Shown: positions 31,690 through 42,429 of the stretch, in pieces | How the letters are laid out: each line of letters starts with the position of its first letter | Position numbering within the stretch: the first letter of the stretch is position 1 | Source of the DNA: Ascarosepion bandense | Taxonomy: Eukaryota > Mollusca > Cephalopoda > Sepiida > Sepiidae | Assembly (NCBI GenBank): GCA_037127315.1 | Contig: JBBBDQ010001122.1 | Coordinates: 5,125,001-5,189,000 of the forward strand | Reading direction: 5' to 3' | DNA: 64,000 nt | Made by a program: the position numbers and the translations under genes | The notes under the pieces: generated by a model | What the model was told of the DNA's origin: nothing | What the model saw: the letters and a program-made list of their open reading frames with translations, nothing else | The model's database searches: none

Positions 31690-32660
31690 CATTTCACCCC
31701 AAGCAAGGCATTCCACTGCCACTATTGTGCAGGGGGTTACATAGGGGAAAGTGATGAGAAAGAGTGGTTAGTTATAGGAAATATCGGAAGGAGGATGATT
31801 AACGGATGAGGATACCGAGGATGGGGATTGGGTAGATGTGAAGAGTGTTTGAGAGAATGAATGCGAGTTAGTGTGATAAGAGGTGTCTATTGACCTTACA
31901 TTTAAATTCCTGGAGATTGTAGCTGTCGGGGAAGCAAGTATGTGGAAGGGAATTCCACAGTGCGAGAAAAGAAGCTGTTAGAGTAGAAATTGCGGTTACA
32001 TTTTATCTGTTTCACTGTAAAAGAGTGGGACCTAGTTGCTAATCTAGTATCTCGTGCAAATTCATACCTAGAGGGCACCCGTGATCTAAGTTCATCGAAG
32101 CAGAAGCCGTGAAAGTATTTATAGAAGAGGCACAGGGAAGCCACATCAAGCCCGTGAGAGAGTGACTGCAGCCGGACTGCCAAGTCGGTATCAATCCCAT
32201 TACAGATTCTCCGTTGTATTTTGTCAAGAACCCCGAGGAGAATTGCAGGGGCACCCGACCAGATGTGGCAGCAGTATTCAATACACAGGCGGATGGTAGA
32301 TTTATATATGTGTAGGACGAACTCAGACGGTAAAAACTTCCTGGCCCTGCACAAAGAACCGAATTTCATAGCAGCGGATTTAGCAATGGATTCGATATAG
32401 TCATTCCACTTGAGGTCCGCTGAGGGTGTGAGGCCAAGGAGGCGTAGTGTTTTATTCTCTGGGAAGCAAGCCTGTTCCAAGCTAATGGGAGGTAAGAGCG
32501 ATTGTCTATGATGGTTATTTGATAACAGCTTCGTTTTGGAAGCATTAAAATTTACGAGCCATTTCTTCCCCCAGTCCACCACGGATTGGAGGTCCTTCTC
32601 AAGCTCGGCAGCGAGGTTTGCTTTGTCAACATCAGCAGATTTTTGATCGAGGCGAGAGTA
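31690..32660 (-). mobile_element. LINE-A 3' half, best-preserved RT C-terminal region
   Basis: Minus-strand open frame from about 32660 to 31902 (roughly 250 LINE-derived codons; the first ~23 codons from 32732 are unrelated flank). It contains LQSVVDWGKKWLVNFNASKT, LRLLGLTPSADLKWNDYIES, STIRLCIEYCCHIWSGAPAI, VLDKIQRRICNGID and DTRLATRSHSFTVKQIKC. This is the thumb/C-terminal region after YADD in CR1/Jockey-type RTs. Truncated 5' of the catalytic box, so inactive. The 3' end is ATCATTTCACCCCAAGCAAG on the plus strand. Confidence 0.9.
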
Positions 32661-32789
32661 AACTGCTTTTGGAACTAAGAAAGAAATGTGTATACAACAC
32701 CTACAGCCACAACAAAAACAACAAAGCAACAAATATAAAACAAAAAATATCGTTCGATAAAGGCTATCAAAAGTCAGTAAATTACAAGA

Positions 32790-32966
32790 GAAAGCGGGGA
32801 GCCGGGTAGGAATTTTCCAGTTGGATTTCTTGCATTCACACGCAAAAATACCCTTGGGAAAGTTATTAATCCGTCTCTTTCCTCCAGTTATGGGTTAAAT
32901 AACAGAACAGATTGGGTTCTATAAACTTGGCTGGCAACCAGTCTACCGCAGAAAGCAATGGCAAGA
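32790..32966 (+). mobile_element. SINE-P partial copy (body)
   Basis: From GGGGAGCCGGGTAGGAATTT to ACCGCAGAAAGCAATGGCAA. Starts inside the head and stops before the hairpin. Confidence 0.8.
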
Positions 32967-32980
32967 GTTTAATATTTTTA

Positions 32981-33237
32981 ATGTGTGTTGTGGGTTAGAG
33001 GATATCGGATCGGTACGAAAAGGCGGGGAGCCGGGTAGGAATTCCAGTTGAATTCCTTGCATTCACACGTGCAAATACCATTGGGAAAGTTATTAATCCG
33101 TCTCTTTCCTTCAGTTATGGGCTAAATAACAGAACAGGTTGGGTTCTATAGCCTTGGCTGGCAACCAGTCTACCGCAGAAAGTAATGGCAACCTACTGCG
33201 GGATAATCTTCTTCCCAGTCAGTCACGTCTCTTTCGA
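32981..33237 (+). mobile_element. SINE-P copy (sense)
   Basis: Head GTGTGTTGTGGGTTAGAGGA through body to AGTCAGTCACGTCTCTTTCG. Tandem to the preceding partial copy. Confidence 0.85.
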
Positions 33238-33325
33238 GTGAATGCAAGGAGTTCAACTGGAATTCGAACTCAGCACCCGGATCTCTCGTTCCAAGTCGAC
33301 ATACACTGTGCCACAACACACATAC
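33238..33325 (-). mobile_element. SINE-P head fragment, inverted
   Basis: Antisense head (AATTCGAACTCAGCACCCGG ... CTGTGCCACAACACACATAC) joined directly to the end of the sense copy, making an inverted pair. Confidence 0.8.
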
Positions 33326-33589
33326 ACCGAAAATCAAACTTGTGGCATTCCACTATCTTTGATCGGGCCCAGAACCTTCACCAATCGCGATGAAAAGATG
33401 TTTGCTAAGGGAAGCCTCGTGCCTTGTGCGCCTATTGAGACTTAAACTCAACCCAGACCCCCAAGTGAAATTCGTACATATAATCCATTGCTAAGAATGC
33501 TGGGGAAATTGTCGGTTTCTTGTGCGGCTTCAGCAAGTGCCCGATTTTCCCGTTTCTGCTCTAACTTTAGACGAGTCCAAAAATGGAGT

Positions 33590-33872
33590 CAGTTAAGTGC
33601 CATACGTGATACACGCTTTAGGCGATCATGTCTCGAAAGAAACATGACTGATTGAGCAGAAGATTATCCTGCAATAGGTTGCCATTGCTTTCTAGTTGCC
33701 GACGAAGGCTATAGAACCCAATCTGTCCTATTATTTAACCCATAAATGGAGGGAAGAGGCGGATTAACACCTTTCCCAAGGGTATTTGTGCGTTAATGAA
33801 CTGGAATTTGAACTCGGCACCCCGATCTTTCGTTCCTAGTCGATATCTACTGCACCACAACGCACCTAAATA
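33590..33872 (-). mobile_element. SINE-P copy (antisense)
   Basis: AGTTAAGTGCCATACGTGAT to ATCTACTGCACCACAACGCA, with a short internal deletion near TGCTTTCTAGTTGCC. Confidence 0.88.
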
Positions 33873-33929
33873 AATATTAAAAAACTGGAGTACTACTGCT
33901 ATATATGAGCAGGAGGTGTTCACTCTTTA

Positions 33930-34480
33930 CTCTCCACTCTCGACAGTAGTCGGCAATAATATAAGTGGCAAGCGGCTATAAAAAGGCACTGTCGATTATT
34001 TGCGACTACTTTGATTAAATTATGCAGTCAATACGCGGCAATAATCATAAGGAAAATACGCGGCAATAATTATAAGGAAAATGATGCATTAAAATAAGTA
34101 ATCAAGTAATCGTTCAAATTTTCTGAATATCAATGCTAAATAAAACTAGTATGATTGGAAATTTTCTTAAACATTGCTTTTTGTGGTATTGGTAAACCTA
34201 TATAAATATATAATTTGTGTTTGAAAACAAAAGAAAAGATTTCTTTCTCTTAGTCCATGATATGTAGACGGACTGTTGTGCGTCATGTTGTGCACTGTGA
34301 GAGAGTTTTGGGGGACATGCTCATCAGAAAGTTAGCGATAAGAATGTTGCCTCGGGTCGACCATGGCACCGCTTTTCAGCAAAGAATGTGTTCTATTCGA
34401 CTACTTATTTTGTTAAGAACAGTACTCGACTTCAACTACTTGGTAACAGAATTTTTTTTTTTTTATTTTGTATAATTTTT
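33930..34480. other. No recognised features
   Basis: Includes a short tandem AATACGCGGCAATAAT (34027 and 34057). The 72-aa frame at 34257 has no motif. Confidence 0.45.
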
Positions 34481-34484
34481 TTTT

Positions 34485-34640
34485 TTTTTTTTTTTTGTAG
34501 AGGTACAGAGCTGTGTACAAAATTCAGCCTTATTTTCGAAAATAAAGCAAGACCTGGAAATTAAAATGGGTGACTGCACTGGCTGTTCAAGACGAGACAT
34601 GTGTAGCATTAAATAGCAATCTTGTCGCATCTTGAAAAGG
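34485..34640. repeat. Repeat module R1, second copy
   Basis: Same order of blocks as 29035-29180, preceded by a long T run. Confidence 0.8.
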
Positions 34641-35460
34641 ATAAAAAATTTATTTCTCTGTTTTTTTTCTTTCCTTTTCTTTCTTCTTTTTAATTTCAGC
34701 CTTTTTTTTTTTTCATTCATCACCTTTTCTTTTAGTTTTCTTTCTTTTCTTCCTTTTCTTTGCGTTCTTTATTTGTTTGTTTTGTTTCTTTCTTTCATTT
34801 TCCTCTTCTTCTTATAGAATCTTCCTTTTCTTCTTTTTAACCTTTCTATCTTTTTTCTGTTATTTTCTATTTATAATACTTCCTTAATTCTTCTTCTTTT
34901 TCCTTCTTTTTTTCTTGCTTCTTTTTTTTTCTTCTTTTTTCTTTCTCTCATTTTCTTTTCTCTGTTGCTTTTCTTTCTTTTCACCTTTTCCTCATTTCCT
35001 TTTCTTTGTCTCTATTATCTTTGCTTAAAATTCGGTCTCTTGTCTCTTTTTTCGTTCTCGTTGTTTCTTTTCTCTTTTTCTTTATTTCGTTATCTTTCTT
35101 CCGTTCTGTTTCTTTTCTTTCTTTCTTTTTTGGGGTTTGGTTTCTGTACCTATTTTTATTCTTTTCTTGTTTATTTCTTTTTCTTTCTTTTTCCTTTCTT
35201 GGTTTCTTTTTCTAATTTTTTTTTTATTTAATTTTGTATTTCGCCGTTTTTAATTTTTTTATATTAGCTGTTCTTTTCCTTTGTTTATTTTTTTCCTTTG
35301 ATTTCTTCTTTTTTTTTCTGTATTCTTCTTTTTCCCTTTCTTTTTTCGCTTTCTTCTTTTTCTTCCTTTCTTTTTCTCTTTTTTTCCTTAATTCGCCTGT
35401 TTTCCTCTTATGCCTATCCCTTTCTTTTTCTCTAATTTTTTAGCCTCTTTCTGGCCACCT
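34640..35460. repeat. Long polypyrimidine (T/C) tract, second copy
   Basis: About 820 bp of T/C-rich sequence following R1, as at 29190. Same module order implies a shared origin. Confidence 0.9.
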
Positions 35461-36107
35461 TTCACGTTGGCTTCCTCCATTTTTGTTTCTTTCTTCTGCT
35501 GCTTATTACGCCTAACCCAACGCATCCTCTTCATCCTTCCTTCGACCTTGGTCATCCCCCGGCCACCGCCACCACTACCACCGCCAACAGCAACAAAGAC
35601 CGTTGATAAGTGGCTATGTTTTTGTAACTGTAGAACTCCGGACAGACATACAAATAATGCCAACATTAGTAATTACAGGAGATGGTGAATTAGTGTCGCA
35701 ATATTGGTTCTTCGTTTTCCCTAACTGGACGAAGAACACGTGTCCTCTAAAAACTGAGCATGCAGCAAGGTATTTAAAACCCGAAAATTCTATTCCTTCT
35801 AAAATCTTTGGTACTCGTGAGATATCCACAGAAATAAAACATTGTTAATTTGGATTTCTGCCAAAGAGTTGAGAATTAAAGGGTCTTTATTCGGACGCTC
35901 ACTTAAACAGAATATAAGAAAGAACTGAAAATCCTCACGCAATTTCCTGCACTACAGGAAGAGTGGGGAGCAGTTTCAACCCCAACCCCCCAATATTTGG
36001 TAAAGTTTGGAACAAAGCAGAAGACTAAATGTATTATATTCATCTCAATCTACGATAATGTTACTGAACTGTGTCGTCTGTTTAAAATCATTCAATTAGG
36101 GGCTCTA

Positions 36108-36372
36108 TGTGATACACGATTGGGCAATCATGTCTCGAAAGAAACATGACTGATTGGGCAGAAGATTTTCCTGCAGTAGGTTACCAACCAAGGCTATAGA
36201 ACCCAATCTGTTTTGCTATTTAATCCATAGCTGAAGAAAGAAAAGACGGATTAATAACTTTCCCGAGATTATTTGCGCATAAGTGAATGCAATGAATTCA
36301 GCTGGAATTCGAAATCGGCTTTCTGGTTTCTCATTCTGAGTCGATATCAACAGCACCGCAACGCACATCATC
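36108..36372 (-). mobile_element. SINE-P copy (antisense)
   Basis: Body and head present (GAAACATGACTGATTGGGCA to AACAGCACCGCAACGCACAT). The GCTTTCTGCGGTAGACTGG block is deleted. Confidence 0.85.
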
Positions 36373-36469
36373 GAAGTCATTACTGCCAATGATTTTCAAA
36401 ATAAATCAAAACTCTTCATTTTCAGTGTTTTATTAGCTTCTAAAATTGTTATATACGTCTTATATATTT

Positions 36470-36600
36470 TTTTAATTAATTAAGCCAAAGCAAGACAATA
36501 ATACCACTAAGATGCAAGGAGGTTACAGGGATGAAGGAGAATGGAAAGAGTTTAGAAGGAATCGGGAATCTAATCCTAAAGAAGAAAATAGGGATAAACC
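36470..36600 (-). mobile_element. Possible divergent LINE-A 3' end
   Basis: AATTAAGCCAAAGCAAGACA then CACTAAGATGCAAGGAGGTT resembles the antisense LINE-A 3' terminus. The adjacent 71-aa minus frame (36817-36602) is unrecognised. Confidence 0.35.
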
Positions 36601-36964
36601 ACTACTCCTGTTCAGGATAGTATGAACAGCACGATTGGCGAATCAATCGCCTCCTTTCTTTTATTTTTTGTAACACCCTCCTTATGTTACTTGTAGCCAT
36701 GATATTTTTGTCTGACAGTGAATGCCGGGCAGTCTTAAGATTAAGAGAAAAGAAAGAGTTAAAAGAAATCAGAAGGAAGCTGTAAGGGCCATCATCGAAA
36801 CCCGTGAACAGCGACAAATTCTAAAGAAAATTGGAAATAGAAAAAATCGGCTAAAATCTGTCGTACATATAATGTAGAAAAAAAGGCTTGTAAAATTTGG
36901 CACTCACATTGTATATCAAAGCGAGACGAAAATGGCCAGCCATCTTACCTGGCGAGCTTTGAAT

Positions 36965-37085
36965 GAATGGCTGAACTGAAGGCGGAAGTTTGAGCAAAAG
37001 AATAAACGTTGCTAAGGGCTACAAGGTATAGGAGATTGTGGAGATCCATGATCGCCCACGTAAGGAAAAAGCACGACACTGGTAG
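36965..37085 (+). mobile_element. LINE-B 3' scrap
   Basis: GGAGATCCATGATCGCCCAC encodes the RSMIAHV block of the LINE-B C-terminus; heavily decayed upstream. Confidence 0.4.
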
Positions 37086-37124
37086 TGGTGGTGGTTGTTG
37101 CAATTCAGAAATCATCAAATATTG

Positions 37125-37408
37125 TCAGTCTGTAAATTGCTTGAGCGATCACAACTCTTTCGATCCTTGACTGACTGAGCAGAAGATTTTCTCTCAGTAG
37201 TTTGCCATTTCTTTCTGCCGTAAACTGGTTGCCAACCAATGCTATAAAATCCAATCTTCCCTGCTACTCAACCCATAGCTGGAGGGAGTAGAGATGGAGT
37301 GTTTGTGCAAGGGTATTTGTGCATAAGTGAATGAAACGAATTCGACTGGAATTCGAACTCGGCCCTCCGATTTGCTATTCCGAGCTGATATCCATTACGC
37401 AACACACA
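37125..37408 (-). mobile_element. SINE-P copy (antisense), divergent
   Basis: All blocks present but with more substitutions than other copies; head ends TCCATTACGCAACACACATC. Confidence 0.8.
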
Positions 37409-37482
37409 TCCAAATAGTTTAAGTTTTTGTCATAATTAATTGATTGGCAGTTTTAAAATTTAAATTCGTTCCAACTGTATTA

Positions 37483-37491
<9 letters not shown>

Positions 37492-37566
<75 letters not shown>
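37492..37566. repeat. (CA)n(TA)n microsatellite
   Basis: CA dinucleotides to about 37533, then TA dinucleotides. Confidence 0.95.
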
Positions 37567-37569
<3 letters not shown>

Positions 37570-37602
37570 AATAGTTGTTACAATGTTTTATAAATTCATA
37601 GT

Positions 37603-37671
37603 ATCACTACACAAAAATTTTCGCGTTTTGAAGCTGACCATGCATTTTTGGCTGCTTCTTCTTCAGGTGAT
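37603..37671 (-). ncRNA. Hammerhead-like motif with altered GAAA box
   Basis: Minus strand: stem I ATCAC/GTGAT; CTGAAGA box (37666-37660); stem II GAAGC/GCTTC with one extra A; then AAAAC where GAAAC is expected; stem III ACGC/GTGT around a 10-nt loop; GTA triplet just before stem I. Geometry fits a hammerhead, but the essential G of GAAA is replaced by A, so it should be inactive. Could be chance. Confidence 0.35.
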
Positions 37672-38114
37672 CAAGTTGGTATGAAAATTAACTGTTGAAA
37701 ATGACCGTTTATTTGTGGTGGATTTGTTTTTTTAGGTGAAAGTGGGGTTGGGATGTGATTTGGATTTTGTTGACCTTATTAGAGTCTTAGGGTTAGGTGT
37801 TTGGGGGGAGGCGGTCGAATTAGTACGGACATTTGTGAGTCTATAACGCAAACCATCGGGGTTTTGAATCAAGGTTGATAGGCCATTAAGGAGGCATTAT
37901 GTGTCATAATATAGATGGTCAATATAAGCTATTGCTAGGTGACGAGCTCGTCTTGCTCCATGGCTAGGTATCCAGAATAGTAGATCACTCGCGATTTCTT
38001 GACTCCTTCACTCTACCCAGCCACAGGAAGACAAAAAAGATAATAATAAAAACAACTGATAAAAGTTCCTTTTGAATCTATCGGCACTTTTTAGTGAAAC
38101 CTCGTCTCTTTCTT

Positions 38115-38145
38115 TTTTCTACTACTACTACTACTACTACTACTT
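38115..38145. repeat. (CTA)n microsatellite
   Basis: About ten CTA/ACT trinucleotides. Confidence 0.9.
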
Positions 38146-38333
38146 CCTGCCACAACCTCTTCTCCCTGCGTATCCTGTTTGAAAATGTGTAGATATTTTC
38201 CCAACCATAAATAAAATCATAGGCAAAACTGACGTTCAGTAATATCCGCCAGAAATGTCTGCCTTCCGATCAGAGCAGACAACATGCAAGGTAGTTTTTA
38301 CTAAATAATTTATAAACTTTTTCTCTTGCACCA

Positions 38334-38514
38334 TCTGTGTGTGCGTGTGTGTGCATTCGTGTGTACGTGTGTGTGTATATGTGTGTGTGCGCGTGTGTGT
38401 GCGTGTGTGAATGCGTGTGCGTGTCTGTGTATGCGTGTGTGTGTATGTGTGCGCGTGTTTGCGTGCGTGTGTGTGTGTATGTGTGTGTGCGTGTGTGTGT
38501 GCGCACGCGTGTGT
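38334..38514. repeat. (GT)n-rich low-complexity tract
   Basis: GTGTGTGCGTGTG-type repeats with CpG interruptions. Cys/Val and His/Thr frames here are compositional. Confidence 0.95.
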
Positions 38515-38519
38515 TTCAT

Positions 38520-39425
38520 TGAAGACTACTGATTTAGCTTTTTATTAAATTTTTCCCTTCATGAATACAATTGATTTCTTTTCTGGACAGAGTGTATAAA
38601 AACTGTCCAAATTCTCTGTAGATCCGATCGCTCTCAACTAATAAATTCCGAACCAGTCAGTACATTGTAACATTGTAACAGTGTTCATAGTTGATACTAT
38701 TGAGAATTGGCTTGCTCTGTTTTATTATTAATGATTCCATTATTTTTTAACCGTTTTTTATGTTGATGAGTCTGTTATTATCATTTTTCACCAGTATGTT
38801 GGGTATATGAGTTAGTAGGACTCTATGTGTATTAAAATGGATCCTAATAGAGCTATGATCCATGATATGCAAAGTAAGTCTTCTTGATAAGCATGTAGTG
38901 GTATGTCTGATGTAATAAGTACTCATTATACTTGTTTAAAAGAATGATTGCTACCCAAATAAACAATTATATATATATAATGGCTGGCCGCTTGTGTTCT
39001 ATGATACCCATCTACCGGGGCTGGTAGCTGATCACTATTACAGACGCTTGCTCAGTATTGCGTTTGTTCAACACTCACAAAACCCACCAGTGGTTTATAC
39101 TGTAACTACGCTGAGCGGACCTTAGTTACAGTTTCTGGTTGATAGCGAGTTGTCTAGTTTGAACAGCAGTCTGAACACGACTAGAATGTTCAACCCCTCG
39201 GTCACGATGACTTGAGACTTCGAGCTAGCACAACCATCGATGACCCCTCAAAGAAAGTCGTCTACCCAATTTCAGTCACAAGGCTTGGGTCAACCCGTAG
39301 TATTGTTTTCAGACACTTTCCAAAGATGCTGCACGCTGGGGTCGCCCCCTCCATACCGATAAGAAGTCAACTTCCTGACAAATCGAATCCGGGTGTCATG
39401 GTCAGAAAGTGAATTTTCTAACTAT
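38520..39425. other. Unassigned DNA
   Basis: No family or gene recognised. The 39000-39410 part is GC-richer than its surroundings and may be an unrecognised repeat; its 66-aa frame has no motif. Confidence 0.4.
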
Positions 39426-39429
39426 TCGA

Positions 39430-39662
39430 CAATATATATTTTGAAATTATTTGTTTGAACATTATTTTTGATAAGTAGATATTCTCTTTATAAGCAAACA
39501 GTATATATATTTATTTCTACCGGCCTGATTATTTACGATACATTTTTGTGACGAAAATGTGTGTCATTCGGCAGGATTCGAACCTGCGACCCCTATCAAC
39601 CTAGGAAACGCCACCGATTGATCTGGCGCGCCTTAGAACTCTCGACTACGAATGACCAACTA
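39430..39662 (-). mobile_element. SINE-L copy: tRNA-Leu-like head with AT-rich body
   Basis: On the minus strand the head begins GTCATTC and ends GAATGAC, a perfect 7-bp acceptor-stem-like pair. It has a Leu-type A box (GTCGAGAGTTCTAAGGCG), a CAA in the would-be anticodon loop and a strict B box GGTTCGAATCC. The anticodon loop is too large for a functional tRNA. The body has AATAATCAGGCCGGTAGAAA and TAATGTTCAAACAAAT, shared with 45150, 48080 and 63300. Confidence 0.75.
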
Positions 39663-39814
39663 AACAAAGTCAAATCAAGCTTACAAAACACAATTTTCTA
39701 TTCACGTAAATAACCATATCTGCACTGAAATGTATCGTAATGTCAACAAATGTAAACATACAATGCTACGGAAATTAACGAAGTTTAACGAAATGGTTAT
39801 AAAGAACCGACAAT

Positions 39815-39975
39815 TTCGAAATTATTTGTTTGAACATTATTTTTGATCGATACTCGTATTTAAGTAGATATTCTACTTATAATCGAACAGTATATATATT
39901 TATTTCTACCGGCCTGATAATTTACGATAAATTTTTTGTTATGAAAATGTAAATAATCAGGCCGGTAGAAATAAG
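39815..39975 (-). mobile_element. SINE-L body with terminal hairpin
   Basis: Body sequence followed by its own inverted end: TATTTCTACCGGCCTGATAA (from about 39900) and GTAAATAATCAGGCCGGTAG (from about 39949) form a stem of about 25 bp. Confidence 0.75.
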
Positions 39976-40059
39976 TGTACAAGAATACAACAACTGCTCA
40001 GTCAGCTGTTGTATTCTGGTACGCCTGCATGTCTTTTACTCTACCAAATGATGTATCTT

Positions 40060-40236
40060 CTTACATTAGAGTAGATAGACTAAACTATCGCCCGGTTCAC
40101 ACTCCACAGGTGAAGAGTCTCATCCCTTGTTCCCTGCTTAGGATGTGGTTTCCGGCTTGCTCTTTTCCAGTCTTTTCACTCTTACGTAGCTCCCTGCGCT
40201 TCAGTGGCGTTACCGCCTTGCCCGGGGTGATATGAT

Positions 40237-40237
<1 letters not shown>
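40060..40237 (+). repeat. SINE-T copy
   Basis: GAGTAGATAGACTAAACTAT, CGCCCGGTTCACACTCCAC, then tail CCTTGCCCGGGGTGATATGA running into TA repeats. Carries a small internal deletion after CTCCAC. Confidence 0.85.

Positions 40238-40288
<51 letters not shown>
40238..40288. repeat. (TA)n microsatellite
   Basis: Pure TA run fused to the SINE-T tail. Confidence 0.95.
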
Positions 40289-40290
<2 letters not shown>

Positions 40291-40499
40291 TCAGCCTATG
40301 AACTTTTCAACGGACAGTCGTAAAAGCTGCACTTCAAAAAGTTAACTCTAAAACTTTACAAAACTAACTTTTTAAAAACATAAGTCATTTTATAAACAGC
40401 ATAATTTTTCTGTTTTTTTTATCACTTATAAAAAAAAAAAATAAAAAGACGACTCCTAATGTGACTCACAATTACTAGTCGGACCGAGATTTTATTCAG

Positions 40500-40612
40500 T
40501 TTAGCTTTGGGGGGTCTCAAGATTGGAGATCCCAGTGATAATCGACCTCACTACTCACTTGCAATTGTCTCAGTTGACTAGCTCGCCAACCATTACCCTG
40601 CGCCGACGCCTT
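40500..40612 (-). mobile_element. Possible tRNA-like SINE head
   Basis: Minus strand has GGGTAATGGTTGGCGAGCTA, resembling an A-box region also seen near 41150-41190. Weak B box. Confidence 0.3.
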
Positions 40613-40887
40613 CAAAATATACTTTTTTTTTTACAATAATGTTTACTCTATACAAGGTCCAAGGGCCACTCAATATAGATGGTTACAGAGTAAGAGGCAC
40701 AATTTATGTGGATATGTAGAGAAGATAACGAGTAACCTTAGGCTTGAACAGATTAAGATTATAATAATCAGGAAAGCATCCTCTTGAGAGTCGATTGAGA
40801 CCAGCGATGCAATGGCATGGCGGATTTTAACCGTGAAGATAACAACTGGGAGAACTAAGGAATATAGTTTGTCTTTTTTCTTTTTAA

Positions 40888-41082
40888 TCATATCACCCCA
40901 AGCAAGGCGGTAACGACACTGATGCGCAGGGAGCTACGTAAGAGTAAGAAGATTGGAAAAGAGAAAACCAGAAACCACATCCTAAACAGGGAACAAGGGA
41001 TGAGCCTCTTCACCTGTTCAATAGATGTGGCTGGAGTGTGAATAGATGTGGCTGGAGTGTGAATAGATGTGGCTGGAGTGTG
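40888..41082 (-). repeat. SINE-T copy ending in a 3x21-bp tandem
   Basis: Antisense SINE-T from ATCATATCACCCCAAGCAAG. At 41020-41082 a 21-bp unit starting AATAGATGTGGCTGGAGTGT repeats three times perfectly. Confidence 0.88.
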
Positions 41083-41099
41083 AGTCTGAACAATTTTAA

Positions 41100-41300
41100 C
41101 GGAAGTAGCGAGAAAGTAGTGAGAGGCTTGTGACCTCACTATTCAATTACAATTGTCAGATAAACCAGTTCGCTAACCATTATATCACCCTACTGGTGGT
41201 TTTCTAAGCTTAGCTTAGATATGACACAAAACTGAAAGTATGAGGCACCCAATGAGGATCGAACTCACTATTCTTTTGTGGACTAACTCACTAACTATTC
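41100..41300 (-). mobile_element. tRNA-derived SINE remnants
   Basis: Minus strand shows a B-box-like GTGAGTTCGATCCTCATTGG (near 41260) with body TGCCTCATACTTTCAGTTTT, and a second A-box-like TAATGGTTAGCGAACTGG near 41170. A different family from SINE-P. Confidence 0.45.
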
Positions 41301-41304
41301 AGTC

Positions 41305-41450
41305 AGTCAGTTAAGTGCCATACGTGATACACGCTTGAGCGATCATGTCTCGAAAGAGATATGACTGACTGGACAGAAGATTATTACTTTCTGCGGTAGA
41401 CTGGTTGCTGACCAAGGCTATAGAACCCAATTTGACTCATAGCTAGAGGG
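41305..41450 (-). mobile_element. SINE-P partial copy, first of second composite pair
   Basis: Antisense body without head, followed by the linker seen at 28376-28500 (AGAGATGTGTTATATTATTA ... AACAATAGAAAAATGATCCC). Confidence 0.82.
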
Positions 41451-41572
41451 AGAAGAGATGTGTTATATTATTAAGCAGAAATTAGTGAGGGATCAGTTTA
41501 TTACTTCATAACAATAGAAAAATGATCCCCCACTTTATACTCGGTAGAAGCTTTAATTGTTTCCAGCTATTA

Positions 41573-41885
41573 TATTCAGTCAGTCATTTAAGTGCCATAC
41601 TTGATACATGCTTTGGCGATCATGTCTCGAAAGAAACATGATTGACTGAGCAGGAGAGTTTTCCGCAGTAGGTTGCCATTACTTTCTGCGGTAGACTGGT
41701 TGCCAGCCAAGGTTATAGAACCCAATCTGTTTTTTTATTTAATCCATAACTGGAGGGAAGAGACAGATTAATGGCTTTTCCAAGGGTATTTGCGGGTAAG
41801 TGAATCTAAGGTATTCAACTGGAATTAGAACTCCTCTCCCCGATTTCTCGTTCTAAGCTGATATTCACTGCACCACAATGTACAT
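41573..41885 (-). mobile_element. SINE-P full copy, second of second composite pair
   Basis: Antisense full unit ending CACTGCACCACAATGTACAT. Confidence 0.88.
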
Positions 41886-42429
41886 CACTAGCTATTACAT
41901 CACCCTAATGGTACTTTGAAAAAAATCGAAATACCTAACGATTATCTTTGAAGTAGAAAAAGTACGCTTTCCTGGAAAATCTGCATTTTAATATCTGGAT
42001 TTAGATGGGACGTGTATAACTCTCAGACTTGCCACTCACCCTCAACAATCGTTTATTATCAGGCTCAAACCCTAATTAGCCGCTCAGAGGGTTAAGTTTT
42101 GATTAAGTTTGAGTTTTGCTTAACGGCATATCAACTTCTGTGGGTTATTTAATGCCACAAAGGTAGGATTTTAATGTTTATTTTTAATGTTCGGTAAAAG
42201 TGAGAAGGTTGATTTAGCCAGATTTTGATGAAACTTTTTTTTTATTTTAGAAAACTGAAGACGTTTTGTATAAAAAAAATGTATTGCTGGCAATAATTTT
42301 CTGTCCTGCAACAATGAGCTATGGTAATTTTTTTTTCTTCAAAAATGTATGATTTCCTATAAAAGAATATTTTATGTTTGTATTTCTGTAAAAGTCTATT
42401 TTTATACTTTCGTGGTGTTTTGACTCCAG

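Noticed and set aside
35614..35829. 71-81 aa frames around 35600-35850 as a host exon
   Set aside because: No conserved motif or splice context; frames on both strands overlap with similar length.
38270..38532. His/Thr- and Cys/Val-rich frames
   Set aside because: Translation of GT-rich repeat.
39561..39660. Functional tRNA-Leu gene
   Set aside because: Acceptor and T arms look good, but the anticodon loop is enlarged and the body continues as a dispersed SINE.
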